This document shows positions 17,318-26,164 of a stretch of 41,441 nucleotides of DNA, piece after piece. Positions within the stretch are counted from its first letter, which is position 1, and each line of letters opens with the position of its first letter. The stretch comes from an uncultured Campylobacterales bacterium. GTDB lineage: Bacteria; Campylobacterota; Campylobacteria; Campylobacterales; Arcobacteraceae. Location: positions 1-41,441 of the forward strand of contig CAJQLJ010000081.1 in the NCBI GenBank assembly GCA_905479135.1, written 5' to 3'. The translations under genes were made by a program, and so were the position numbers. Below the pieces are notes generated by a model. That model was not told where the DNA came from. It saw only the letters and a list, made by a program, of their open reading frames with translations, and did no database searches.

Positions 17318-17352
17318 GTATTATTCTCATTAAAATTTGATGAGAATAATAC
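17318..17352. repeat. 13-bp perfect inverted repeat at the purU 5' end
   Basis: GTATTATTCTCAT, nine bases, then ATGAGAATAATAC. It lies between the malic enzyme stop (17389) and the purU start at 17303, and on the minus strand is followed by AAAAT rather than a T tract. It would form a hairpin in the purU leader and could act as a regulator site, a processing site or a weak terminator. Confidence 0.6.
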
Positions 17353-17388
17353 CATTTTATTGATTAATAGATTGTTTATTGTTTAGGA

Positions 17389-18645
17389 CTATACCATGTG
17401 TGAAAGTTTTTCTCTGTATGCAGCTAAGTCAAAACTTTTAACTCTAGCAACTCCAGTTTCATAAGCTGCATTTGCAACAGCCGAACTTACTTCTACCATA
17501 AGTCTTTTATCAAATGGAGCTGGGATTATATAATCTCTTCCATATTTTAAATCTCCAAATAAAACTTTTAAGTCATTCGTTAATGGTTCTTTTGCTAAAT
17601 CAGCAATTGCTTTTGCAGCAGCTATTTTCATTTCCATATTTATTTTTTTAGTTTGTACATCTAATGCACCTCTAAAAATAAATGGGAATCCAAGTACATT
17701 ATTTACTTGATTAGGAAAATCAGATCTTCCAGTTCCAATAATTGCATTTGGTTTTACTTCTCTTACTTCTTCTGGGAATAATTCAGGAGTAGGATTTGCT
17801 AAAGTAAATACAATAGGTTCTTCAGCCATTAATGCAATTAATTCTTTTGTAAAACTTCCAGGTTTTGATAATCCTAAAACCATATCAGCATCCATAAAAG
17901 CTTCTTCCATAGTTGTAGCTTTATTTGTAACAAAATCTAATTTATATTTATTTAAATCACTTCTTCCTGAATGTACTACACCTTTTGAATCACACATAAT
18001 TAAGTTTTGAATTCCTGCTTGTTTATACATAGTTGAACAAGCAACAGCTGAAGCACCAGCTCCAACAACTACAACTTTCATATCTTCTAGTTTTTTACCC
18101 ATCATTTCAGATGCATTCATAAGTGCAGCTGTTGTAATAATAGCAGTACCATGCTGATCATCATGCATAACTGGAATGTCAAGCTCTTCAACTAATCTTT
18201 TTTCAATCTCAAAACATTCAGGTGCTTTGATATCTTCTAAGTTAATTCCACCAAATGTTGGAGAAATAGCTTTTACAATTTTACAAAACTTATCAACATC
18301 AGTTTCATCAACTTCAATGTCAAAAGAATCAACAGCAGCAAATTTTTTAAATAATACAGCTTTTCCTTCCATAACAGGTTTTGATGCAATTGCTCCAATA
18401 TTTCCTAATCCTAAAACAGCAGTACCATTTGAGATTACTGCTACAAGATTTCTTTTTGATGTATATTCATATGCTAATTCAGGATCTTTATGTATTTCTT
18501 CACAAGGAAATGCAACACCTGGGCTATATGCTAAAGATAAATCTCTTTGAGATTCTAATTTTGTTGTTGTAGTAATTGCAACTTTTCCAGGAGTGGGAAC
18601 TCTATGATAATCTAATGCTTCATTTTTTGTAATTTTACTGCTCAT
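17389..18645 (-). CDS. Malic enzyme (short form, no phosphotransacetylase domain)
   Basis: Oxidative decarboxylation of malate to pyruvate with NAD(P)+. The protein has 418 residues, half the size of E. coli MaeB, because the C-terminal phosphotransacetylase-like domain is absent. Visible marks are the start YHRVPTPGKVAI, the YSPGVAFPCEEI segment, the TAVLGLGNIG site, the metal region LEDIKAPECFEIE and the HDDQHGTA segment. The nucleotide-binding region has VVVGAGASAVACSTMYK. SD AAAGGATT lies before the ATG. It precedes purU on the same strand but with a hairpin between, so co-transcription is uncertain. The cofactor preference is not certain. Confidence 0.9.
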   Translation of the reverse strand: MSSKITKNEALDYHRVPTPGKVAITTTTKLESQRDLSLAYSPGVAFPCEEIHKDPELAYEYTSKRNLVAVISNGTAVLGLGNIGAIASKPVMEGKAVLFKKFAAVDSFDIEVDETDVDKFCKIVKAISPTFGGINLEDIKAPECFEIEKRLVEELDIPVMHDDQHGTAIITTAALMNASEMMGKKLEDMKVVVVGAGASAVACSTMYKQAGIQNLIMCDSKGVVHSGRSDLNKYKLDFVTNKATTMEEAFMDADMVLGLSKPGSFTKELIALMAEEPIVFTLANPTPELFPEEVREVKPNAIIGTGRSDFPNQVNNVLGFPFIFRGALDVQTKKINMEMKIAAAKAIADLAKEPLTNDLKVLFGDLKYGRDYIIPAPFDKRLMVEVSSAVANAAYETGVARVKSFDLAAYREKLSHMV

Positions 18646-18954
18646 AATAATCCTTTGAATTTATATAAAATATTTAATTAGAAAAATAGTAACCAAAAGA
18701 AACTTAAATAAAATAAAATATTTAATTAATTTAATAATAAAGCATAATTTAAGTTAATTATGTAAATTTTATGTAATATATTTAAATTACTAATATTTTT
18801 TAATCTATATTTAAACTTAAGTATTTTTATAAGGTATGAAAAATCTTTTATAAATGCTATATAGAAGTATTTTGGTTTTTTTTATATAAGTATTAATTAT
18901 ATAATATATTTTGGTTATATTATTTATTGTAATTATTTTTTAAGATTTTATTTT
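18646..18954. other. AT-rich gap between pgeF and the malic enzyme gene
   Basis: About 310 bases of almost pure A and T between two minus-strand genes. It must hold the malic enzyme promoter. I see no ORF with an SD site, no long hairpin and no RNA signature. Confidence 0.5.
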
Positions 18955-19623
18955 TTATAATTTAATAATACCAGCAAATCTTCCTGTTTTAGGATCTTTT
19001 CTATAAGAAAAATGTACTTTACTTGTACATTTTGTACAAATATTGGAAATATTGATTTTTTCAACTCCATTATTGATTAAAAGTTTTTTATTTATTCCTT
19101 GTAAATCAATATATCTTCCATTTATAAACTCTGAACCAAAAGAATTTTTCACAATATTTACTAATTCTACGCTTACCTCATAACAACACTTTTGAATACT
19201 TGGTCCAAAACTTGCTTTTATATCAGAAGGATTCGTTCCAAAGTTTTCTTTCATTTTATTAATAGCAACATCTACTATTTTTAAAAAAGTTGAGTTCCTT
19301 CCTGCATGAAGTGCAGCGATTACACCTTTTTTTTCATCATGTAATAATATTGGAATACAATCTGCAATCATTACCATCAAGGGTAAATTTTTTACATTTG
19401 TGATTAAACCATCACAATCATCTATGATTTTATCTGATTTTAAATCTACTATTTGAACATTATTTCCATGTGTTTGGTTCATTGAAATTAACTTTTTATA
19501 TTCATAATTATATTTTGAAGCTAATTCTTTTCTATTTCTATCAACATTGGCTTTTTTATCTCCCACATGATAGGCTAAGTTTCCATCTTTAATGTCAGTA
19601 AAAATTGCTAATGTTTTTTCCAT
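18955..19623 (-). CDS. pgeF: PgeF/YfiH-type multicopper polyphenol oxidase-like protein
   Basis: A 222-residue protein of the laccase-domain (DUF152) family, linked to peptidoglycan editing and purine nucleoside metabolism. Key residues appear in MNQTHGNNVQIVD (His), LMVMIADCIPILL (Cys), VIAALHAGRNSTFLKIVD (His) and KCCYEVS. These are the zinc/copper-binding and active-site parts of the family. It is a little shorter than E. coli YfiH (about 243). It is divergent from the methyltransferase gene with 80 bases between them. The older name laccase is not a safe guide to its activity. Confidence 0.87.
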   Translation of the reverse strand: MEKTLAIFTDIKDGNLAYHVGDKKANVDRNRKELASKYNYEYKKLISMNQTHGNNVQIVDLKSDKIIDDCDGLITNVKNLPLMVMIADCIPILLHDEKKGVIAALHAGRNSTFLKIVDVAINKMKENFGTNPSDIKASFGPSIQKCCYEVSVELVNIVKNSFGSEFINGRYIDLQGINKKLLINNGVEKINISNICTKCTSKVHFSYRKDPKTGRFAGIIKL

Positions 19624-19703
19624 GTTTCTTCTTTTTCTTTTTTCTTATTTTACATTAAAAAGATTGATTTTGATATAATTCAATATAATTTGAAGGATAT
19701 TAA

Positions 19704-20321
19704 TTGAATAGATTTGATGAGGCAGCAAAAACTTGGGATAAAAGACAAGTAAGTATTGAAAGTTCAGATGCTTGTGTACAAGACTTATTAAAAATTGTAC
19801 AACTAAAAAATGATGCAAATATTTTAGATTATGGATGTGGTATAGGATTTATTGCATTTGCATTAAAGAATGAAACAAATAATGTTACTGGTATGGACTA
19901 TTCAGATGGTATGATTGATGTTTTTAATGAAAAAGCAGCAAAGTTTGAACTAGACAATATAAAAGCAATAAAGCACAATATGAATGAAGAAAAACTTCCT
20001 TCAAGTACTTATGACTTAATAATATCATCAAAAACAATGCACCATATAAAAGATACAAACATGTTTTTTCAAAAATCATATGATGCCTTAAAAAATGATG
20101 GTATTTTGTGTATAAATGATCTAGACAAAGAAGATGGTTCTTTTCATAAGGATAAAGGAAATGATGGAGTTGAACACTTCGGTTATGAAAAAGAAGATCT
20201 TTTAACAATTGCGAAGAGTATAGGTTTTAAGATAGTATCTTATGATATTGTATATAATCAAGAAAAAAACAAGCAAATCTATCCACTATTCAATCTAATA
20301 GTAAAAAAAGAAATAAGGTAA
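19704..20321 (+). CDS. Class I SAM-dependent methyltransferase
   Basis: A 205-residue cytosolic methyltransferase with a Rossmann core. Motif I is ILDYGCGIGFIAFAL (about residues 40-54), the acidic residue follows in VTGMDYSDGMIDVF, and the later strand is YDLIISSKTMHHIKD. This resembles UbiE/BioC-like small-molecule methyltransferases. The start is TTG at 19704, supported by GAAGGAT six bases upstream; no ATG lies close by. It is followed by aroE after three bases and is very likely co-transcribed with it. The substrate is unknown. Confidence 0.87.
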   Translation: MNRFDEAAKTWDKRQVSIESSDACVQDLLKIVQLKNDANILDYGCGIGFIAFALKNETNNVTGMDYSDGMIDVFNEKAAKFELDNIKAIKHNMNEEKLPSSTYDLIISSKTMHHIKDTNMFFQKSYDALKNDGILCINDLDKEDGSFHKDKGNDGVEHFGYEKEDLLTIAKSIGFKIVSYDIVYNQEKNKQIYPLFNLIVKKEIR

Positions 20322-20324
20322 ACC

Positions 20325-21113
20325 ATGGAAAAATTCGTAATATTTGGAAACCCAGTAGCACACTCAAAATCTCCACAAATGCAAAATGCAGGATTTGATA
20401 ATCTAAAATATGATGCAGTTTATGAAAAACATCAATTAATCGATGGAAATAGTATTAAAACAACTTTTTTAAAAAATAAGTATCAAGGTGCAAATATCAC
20501 AGTTCCACATAAAGAACATGCATTTGCTAATGCAGATGAAGTTAGAGGATTAGCTAAAAAGATACAAGCTGTTAATACATATATAAATGAAAATGGAAAA
20601 GTAATAGCTTATAACACAGATGCCCCTGGATTTTTAAAAGCAATTGAATCATTTGGAAAAGTTAAATCCGTATTATTATTAGGAGCTGGTGGAACTGCAA
20701 AAGCAATTGCACTTGCTTTACAAGAAAGTGGTATTGATGTAACAGTATTAAATAGAAGTGAAAGTAAACTTGAGTTTTTCAAGAATGAAAATATAACTTC
20801 ATACTCTTGGGAAAATTTTGTAGCAAAAGAGTTTGATTTAGTAGTAAACTCAACTAGTGCTGGATTAAAAGATGATTATTTGCCTTGTGATAAAGAGCTT
20901 TTAGAAAAAGTATTTAAAACTGCAAAATTTGCTTTTGATTGTGTTTATGGAAAAATAACACCATTTTTAGCATTAGCTGTTCATAATGGACTTGAAATTA
21001 AAGACGGTGAAGATATGCTTTTATATCAAGGTGTCTTAGCTTTTGAATATTTTACAAAACAAAAAGTAGATGAAAATGTAGTTGAAGCTATGAGAAATGG
21101 ATTAAAGGCTTAA
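20325..21113 (+). CDS. aroE: Shikimate dehydrogenase AroE
   Basis: Reduces 3-dehydroshikimate to shikimate with NADPH in aromatic amino acid synthesis. The 262-residue protein has the substrate part VIFGNPVAHSKSPQMQNAGF, the catalytic Lys in ANITVPHKEHAF, Asp in VIAYNTDAPGF, the NADPH motif LLLGAGGTAKAIAL, NRSESK and the C-terminal DGEDMLLYQG helix. The length is normal. It is three bases after the methyltransferase gene with SD AAGGTAA overlapping its end. Confidence 0.95.
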   Translation: MEKFVIFGNPVAHSKSPQMQNAGFDNLKYDAVYEKHQLIDGNSIKTTFLKNKYQGANITVPHKEHAFANADEVRGLAKKIQAVNTYINENGKVIAYNTDAPGFLKAIESFGKVKSVLLLGAGGTAKAIALALQESGIDVTVLNRSESKLEFFKNENITSYSWENFVAKEFDLVVNSTSAGLKDDYLPCDKELLEKVFKTAKFAFDCVYGKITPFLALAVHNGLEIKDGEDMLLYQGVLAFEYFTKQKVDENVVEAMRNGLKA

Positions 21114-21231
21114 GCATTTAATATAAAAGAATATTTTTTAGTTTTAATAATACTTCATAAGCTTTATAGTAAGTATTAAGTAATATATATAAAATTTATA
21201 AAGAACAAAAAGATTAAAAGGATTATTAGTT

Positions 21232-21873
21232 TTGAAAAAGAATAATAATATTAAAAAAATATCAAATTATGCAATGGTTGGTGGACTAGGAGCTATTTTA
21301 GTAGTAGGTTTAGTTGGATGTGAAGATAAATCAAATAACCAGCAAAACTTCCAACAAAGTGAAGCTTTTGGAAATGCAAGCCAAAGACAAGCTGCTTTTG
21401 TAATAATTGAGCAGTCAAAAGATGGTAAATACACAATCGTAGATGAATTTCCAGCTTCTAAGACAACTATTGTTTTAAGAAAACCAGATGGAACTGAAAG
21501 AATTCTTACTAAAGAAGAGATTGATAGATTAGTTAAACAAGAAGCTACAAAAATTGATAATGGAACATCAAGTTTAACAAATCCAAATAACTCAGAAATG
21601 AGTGGTGGTATGGGACTTGGTGGAGTTTTATTATCTTCAATTGCAGGAGCTATGTTAGGTTCATATATTGGAAATAAACTATTTGGTAATCAAAACTATC
21701 AAAACCAAAGAAAAGCACAGTATAAATCTCCTCAAGCTTATAGTAAATCAAAAAGTTCTTTTTCTAAAGCAGCTAGTACTTCTAATAGATCTAGTTCAGC
21801 TAAAAAAAGTGGATTTTTCGGAAATAGAAGCTCTTCAAGTACAAAATCTAGATCTTCATTCTTTGGTGGCTAA
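21232..21873 (+). CDS. UPF0323 family lipoprotein
   Basis: A 213-residue predicted lipoprotein. After a basic start, a hydrophobic segment ends in LVGLVGC, a lipobox with Cys at about residue 30. The middle has VIIEQSKDGKYTIVDEFPASKTTIVL and TERILTKEEIDRLV, a conserved part of the UPF0323 family known from Campylobacter and Helicobacter. The C-terminus is a Ser/Lys-rich low-complexity tail with a small Gly-rich hydrophobic stretch before it (about 123-145). Start is TTG with AAAAGGATT before it. The ligase gene follows after two bases, as in the E. coli ygiB-ygiC pair of lipoprotein and ligase. Function unknown. Confidence 0.85.
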   Translation: MKKNNNIKKISNYAMVGGLGAILVVGLVGCEDKSNNQQNFQQSEAFGNASQRQAAFVIIEQSKDGKYTIVDEFPASKTTIVLRKPDGTERILTKEEIDRLVKQEATKIDNGTSSLTNPNNSEMSGGMGLGGVLLSSIAGAMLGSYIGNKLFGNQNYQNQRKAQYKSPQAYSKSKSSFSKAASTSNRSSSAKKSGFFGNRSSSSTKSRSSFFGG

Positions 21874-21875
21874 AA

Positions 21876-23054
21876 ATGGATTTATTAAAACTAGAACCAT
21901 TAACAGATGAATATTTAGAATCAATAGGTTTTAAATGGCATACAGATGAAGATAATACTTCTTATATAGCAAATGAAGTTGTTGAAGTTAGTATTGATGA
22001 AGCAAATGCTTTTTATGAAGCTACAAATGAATTATATGATATGTTTTGTGAAGCTGGTGAATATGTGATTGAAAATGATTTATTTCATGAGATAAATATA
22101 CCTTTTAATTTAGTTGAAACAATTAAAGAATCTTGGGAAAATGACGTGCATTGGCATTTATATTCAAGATTTGATTTAGCAGGTGGACTTGATGGTAAAC
22201 CTATTAAACTTATAGAACTAAACTCAGATACTCCAACTTCACTTTTTGAAACTGCAATTATTCAATGGGCTTTATTAAAAGCAAATGGTTTAGATGAAGC
22301 TAGTCAATTTAACAATCTTTATGATGCATTAAAAGACAACTTTAAAAGAATTATTACTTTGGATTCTGATATTGAAAAGTTTGAAGAGTATTATAAAGAT
22401 TTAGGATGGAAAATACTATTTTCTTCTATTTCATCTTCTTCTGAAGATGAAAATACTACTAAACTTTTACAACATATTGCTACAGAGGCTGGTTTTAATA
22501 CTGAATTTGAACATATAGATAAAGTTGAGTTTAATGATGAAGGTATTTTTAAAGATGAAGAAAGCTTTGAGTTTTGGTTTAAGCTAATTCCTTGGGAAGA
22601 TATTGCTATTGATGAAAGTGAATTAGCACTTATTTTAGCAGAAATCATCAAAGATAAAAAGGCAATTATTTTTAACCCAGCTTACACTTTAATGTTCCAA
22701 TCAAAAGGTTTTATGAAAATTCTTTGGGATTTATATCCAAATCATCCTCTTTTACTTGAAACTTCTTTTGAACCTTTAGAAGGTAAAAAACAGGTTGAAA
22801 AAAGATGTTTTGGAAGAGAGGGAGCTAATACTAAAATCATAAATGAAGATGGAAGTATTGATGAGCAAACTTCTGGAGAATACGAAGGTCATAAAGCAAT
22901 ATACCAAGAGTATGTAGAACTAAATACAGATTCAAATGGTGTTACATATCAAGCAGGAGTATTTTATGCTTATGAAGCTTGTGCTTTAGGATTTAGACGT
23001 GGAGAAAAGATCTTAAATAATACTTCTAAATTTGTAGGTCATATTGTTAAATAG
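21876..23054 (+). CDS. Glutathionylspermidine-synthase-like ATP-grasp ligase (YgiC-like)
   Basis: A 392-residue ATP-grasp amide ligase of the GSP_synth family. Signs are the SRFDLAGGLDGKPIKLIELNSDTPTSLFE region, an acidic middle, FNPAYTLMFQSKGFMKILW, and the C-terminal part with KRCFGREGANTKI and GVFYAYEACALGFRRGE. It resembles the ligase-only YgiC/YjfC proteins, not full glutathionylspermidine synthetase, as the amidase domain is absent. It is two bases from the UPF0323 lipoprotein gene. Many bacteria with such a pair do not make glutathionylspermidine, so the true substrate is open. Confidence 0.87.
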   Translation: MDLLKLEPLTDEYLESIGFKWHTDEDNTSYIANEVVEVSIDEANAFYEATNELYDMFCEAGEYVIENDLFHEINIPFNLVETIKESWENDVHWHLYSRFDLAGGLDGKPIKLIELNSDTPTSLFETAIIQWALLKANGLDEASQFNNLYDALKDNFKRIITLDSDIEKFEEYYKDLGWKILFSSISSSSEDENTTKLLQHIATEAGFNTEFEHIDKVEFNDEGIFKDEESFEFWFKLIPWEDIAIDESELALILAEIIKDKKAIIFNPAYTLMFQSKGFMKILWDLYPNHPLLLETSFEPLEGKKQVEKRCFGREGANTKIINEDGSIDEQTSGEYEGHKAIYQEYVELNTDSNGVTYQAGVFYAYEACALGFRRGEKILNNTSKFVGHIVK

Positions 23055-23077
23055 CTAGGATTTATTCTTAGCTATTT
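23049..23077. terminator. Bidirectional hairpin between converging genes
   Basis: AAATAGCTA, an 11-base loop, then TAGCTATTT. The left arm contains the TAG stop of the ligase gene and the right arm, read on the minus strand, the TAG stop of lpxK. Plus-strand sequence after it is T-rich (ATATCTTTTTATAT). Confidence 0.6.
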
Positions 23078-24016
23078 ATATCTTTTTATATATTCATTCA
23101 TCATAAAAAAATCTACTTTATCATCTATTTTTATATCTAGATCCATTAAACATAAATTTTTAATATTAAATTTTTCAAGTTTTACTAAGTCTTTTCCTGT
23201 AGTTAATATCTGATATTCTTTATACTTTTCTTTTATTTCTTCTATTTCTTCTTTTATAAAAGTATGATGGTCTGGATAAGATAAAAGTTTTATATCTTTT
23301 GGTAAAAAATCTAAAAGTCTTTTTGGTTTTGAAATAGCTGTTAAGATTATAACTTTTTCATTTAAAGAAACTATTTTATTGTCTTTTTTTATACTTATGA
23401 TTCTTTTAAAATCCCTATTTTCTTTTAGCTCCAAGTCTGCATAAGAATAAAAACCTTTAGGTTCTCTATATCCACCACTTGGTAGACAATAAAAGTTTGT
23501 TGGTTCATCTTTAGGTCTTAATAAAATATTAAATTTTTTGATATTATATTTTGAAAATCCATCATCTAAAAATACTATTTTACATCCAAGCTCTTTTGCT
23601 TTTAAAATAGCTTTACTTCTATCTTCACTTACAATTATCGTAGTTTTTGGTAAAGACTTTGCTAAAAGCATAGCTTCATCACCACTTATACTTATATCTT
23701 CTAATATTTTTCCCTTATTAGAAACTACATATAAACCTTTTGAAGCTCTACCATATCCTCGTAAAATAACACACACATTGTTATATGAAGTTACTAGTTT
23801 AATTGTTATTGGAGTTTTACCACTACCACCAACAATAATATTTCCTATTGAAATTACAGGTATGCCAAAATCTATTTCTTTTGCAAAAGTACGTTTAGTT
23901 AAGATTATAAGCATGTAAAGAAAAGTAAGTGGAAGTAGAAAATAAGCAATTATTTGCTGAAAAGTATTTGGAAAGAAGAGATAATCTTCTATCCATAAAT
24001 AAAGTTTTTGTTTCAA
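23072..24016 (-). CDS. lpxK: Tetraacyldisaccharide 4'-kinase LpxK
   Basis: Adds the 4'-phosphate to the lipid A disaccharide at the inner membrane. The 314-residue protein has an N-terminal membrane helix (about 20-42, FQQIIAYFLLPLTFLYMLII), the P-loop variant NIIVGGSGKTPITI, VILRGYGRAS, GDEAMLLAKSLP and the conserved VFLDDGFSKYNI. It is the last gene of the tight operon from 27383 downward and is separated from the aminotransferase gene by six bases. Length is normal for Campylobacterota. Confidence 0.93.
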   Translation of the reverse strand: MKQKLYLWIEDYLFFPNTFQQIIAYFLLPLTFLYMLIILTKRTFAKEIDFGIPVISIGNIIVGGSGKTPITIKLVTSYNNVCVILRGYGRASKGLYVVSNKGKILEDISISGDEAMLLAKSLPKTTIIVSEDRSKAILKAKELGCKIVFLDDGFSKYNIKKFNILLRPKDEPTNFYCLPSGGYREPKGFYSYADLELKENRDFKRIISIKKDNKIVSLNEKVIILTAISKPKRLLDFLPKDIKLLSYPDHHTFIKEEIEEIKEKYKEYQILTTGKDLVKLEKFNIKNLCLMDLDIKIDDKVDFFMMNEYIKRYK

Positions 24017-24022
24017 ATTAGA

Positions 24023-25162
24023 TTAAATCCACTCAGAAGCTACATCTATTACTTGATCACAAACATAATTGATTTCTTCATCTGTTAAACTTGCATACAT
24101 AGGAAGAGATAATATATGTTGATAGTTATTTAAAGCATTTGAAAATGCAGTAATTTTAATAGAATATTTAGTTTTATAATAAGAAAGTAAATGCAAAGGA
24201 ATATAGTTAAGTCCAGTTGCAACTCCTCTATCTTTTAAAGCTCTAGCAAATGCATCTCTATTTCTTGAAACTTTTACAATAAATTGTGTAAAGATATGCT
24301 CATCTTTATATGGAGGTATTGCAATATGCTTAACACCTGTTAATCTTTTTTCATAAAGTTTTGCTATTTCTTTTCTTCTTTTTATAAATTTATCTGTTTT
24401 ATTTAATTGTGCTAAGGCATACGCAGCATCTAACTCAGATAAATCATATTTATGTCCAATATCAACAACATCATAAACATAATCTAAGTTTCCATAACTA
24501 TCATAAGTAGTTGTTAGTGCATGAGTTCTAAGAAGTTTAGCTCTATTTGCTATTTCTTCATTATTAGTTGTAATTACACCTGATCTAGAAATTGCATATT
24601 TACTGTTTGAAGGATTTGTTGAGAAAATAGTCATATCTGCTCTTAAGCTTCCAACTCTTTTACCTTTATACATAACACCTAAAGCAGATCTACAATCTTC
24701 AATTAAAATGATTCCATATTTTTCTGCAATATCATAAATTCTATCTAAATCAGGTGTTTGACCAGCTACAAAAGTGATAATAGCACCTCTTAATTTCTTT
24801 GATTTATTTTCAGACAATGCTTTTTCAAACTTATCAACATCAATATTCATATCTTCCATATTTATATCAATAAAAATAGGTTCAGCATCAAAATGTCTTA
24901 CTACTTCAGGTAAATTTACAAAAGAGTTTACGGACATTAAAATCTTGTCACCTCTTTTGAGTTTTATTGCACTTAGAGCTAAATGAATAGCTGAAGTTGA
25001 AGTTGAAGTTGCAACTGCATATTTTGAACCAATAAACTTAGTCATATTATCTTCAAATTCTAAAGCTTTAGATAAATCATCTTTTGACTCCAAAACACTT
25101 CTTATTTGTGTTAATTCTTCATTATCTAAAGATGCTTTATAAATAGCAATATCTCTTTTCAT
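24023..25162 (-). CDS. DegT/DnrJ/EryC1/StrS-family aminotransferase
   Basis: A 379-residue PLP enzyme of the sugar aminotransferase family. Residues about 50-60 (ATSTSTSAIHLAL) bind the phosphate, Asp156 in ILIEDCRSALG pairs with the pyridine nitrogen, and Lys188 in NPSNSKYAISRSGV is the expected Schiff-base lysine. The C-terminal part has GLNYIPLHLLSYY and LSLPMYASLTDEEI. It sits between nadE (its start touches the nadE stop) and lpxK, with no other sugar-nucleotide gene nearby. A role in modifying an LPS or surface sugar is a guess from the lpxK link. Confidence 0.87.
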   Translation of the reverse strand: MKRDIAIYKASLDNEELTQIRSVLESKDDLSKALEFEDNMTKFIGSKYAVATSTSTSAIHLALSAIKLKRGDKILMSVNSFVNLPEVVRHFDAEPIFIDINMEDMNIDVDKFEKALSENKSKKLRGAIITFVAGQTPDLDRIYDIAEKYGIILIEDCRSALGVMYKGKRVGSLRADMTIFSTNPSNSKYAISRSGVITTNNEEIANRAKLLRTHALTTTYDSYGNLDYVYDVVDIGHKYDLSELDAAYALAQLNKTDKFIKRRKEIAKLYEKRLTGVKHIAIPPYKDEHIFTQFIVKVSRNRDAFARALKDRGVATGLNYIPLHLLSYYKTKYSIKITAFSNALNNYQHILSLPMYASLTDEEINYVCDQVIDVASEWI

Positions 25163-25926
25163 TAATTCAAGCTCCAGTTAATATTAGCTATTGTAGGTAA
25201 TTTACCTTTGAATGCATTTGACTTCATTCTGTATTCTAACATTTCAATTAATTTTTCTTCAAAACCTAATGATATTAATTCTTCTTTACTTTTTTTCTCA
25301 TCAACAAAAAGTTTTAGAGCATCATCCATTTGCTTATATGTATATCCTAGTTCATCTTCATCAGTTTGATTTTCCCATAAATCAGCACTTGGTGCTTTTG
25401 TTACAATTGAATCAACTACTCCTAGAAACTTTGCAAATTCGAATTCATCACTTTTATACATTTCTCCAATTGGATTAATAGCACAAGCAGTATCTCCATA
25501 GATTGTTCCATACCCTAATAATATTTCACTTTTATTAGAAGTTCCTACAACTAAAGACTTTTCACGTGAAGATACATCATATAGTACAGACATTCTCATT
25601 CTTGCAGAAAAGTTTCCAATTCTTAATTTATTTTCATCCATATTATCAATAAAAGATTTAACCATAGGTGCAATTGAAATAGTTTCATATTTAATATCAA
25701 ACTTTTCACAAAGTTCAATTGCATGTTCTGTTGAACTTTGTGATGAAAATTGTGAGGGCATTAATACACAGTTTAAATTATCTCCAAAAACTTCTTTACA
25801 AAGTACTGCAACTACTGCTGAATCTAATCCACCTGATAATCCAACTGTAACTTTCTCTAAACCTGATTTTTCAACTTCATTTTTTAAAAAGTCTGTTAAT
25901 TGTGTTTTTATATTTGGCCAATTCAT
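25162..25926 (-). CDS. nadE: NH3-dependent NAD+ synthetase NadE
   Basis: Final step of NAD synthesis, amidating deamido-NAD with ammonia. The 254-residue protein has the PP-loop VGLSGGLDSAVVA, LMPSQFSSQSSTEHA, the VGTSNKSEILLGYGTIYGD segment and KAPSADLWENQTDEDELGY. No glutaminase domain is present, so ammonia is the donor. Stop and next start share one base with the aminotransferase gene. Confidence 0.94.
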   Translation of the reverse strand: MNWPNIKTQLTDFLKNEVEKSGLEKVTVGLSGGLDSAVVAVLCKEVFGDNLNCVLMPSQFSSQSSTEHAIELCEKFDIKYETISIAPMVKSFIDNMDENKLRIGNFSARMRMSVLYDVSSREKSLVVGTSNKSEILLGYGTIYGDTACAINPIGEMYKSDEFEFAKFLGVVDSIVTKAPSADLWENQTDEDELGYTYKQMDDALKLFVDEKKSKEELISLGFEEKLIEMLEYRMKSNAFKGKLPTIANINWSLN

Positions 25927-25950
25927 AAATTATGATCCTTTATATCTTGA

Positions 25951-26163
25951 TTATATCTCATCTTTTTTTGTTTTTTCATAAATTTCATCTAAATACTCTG
26001 CAGTTATAGATGATACGTTCTTTTTTCTACCATTTAATTGATTTATCATATCTTCTAATTCTTCTTCTTGAAAATATTCAAGATAATTAGGATTTATATC
26101 AATCACATCATTCTCATTAATTTTTAGTAACTCTTTTATTTGTATAATTAAATCTTCTTTCAT
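25951..26163 (-). CDS. Small acidic protein of unknown function
   Basis: A 70-residue soluble, acidic and probably helical protein, with IQIKELLKINENDVIDINP and YFQEEELEDMINQLNGRKK. I do not recognise a named family. It is real by context: it starts one base after the stop of the first BFD-like gene, ends 24 bases before nadE, and has SD-like sequence in the preceding gene end. It may serve the BFD pair or nadE, but nothing in the sequence decides this. Confidence 0.75.
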   Translation of the reverse strand: MKEDLIIQIKELLKINENDVIDINPNYLEYFQEEELEDMINQLNGRKKNVSSITAEYLDEIYEKTKKDEI

Positions 26164-26164
26164 T

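Noticed and set aside
17303-17330. Upstream ATG of purU as the start
   Set aside because: It lies inside a perfect inverted repeat and has no SD site, while the internal ATG has AGGGCG and gives the normal family length.
18176-18550. 124-codon plus-strand ORF in the malic enzyme gene
   Set aside because: A shadow of the well-supported minus-strand enzyme with all active-site motifs.
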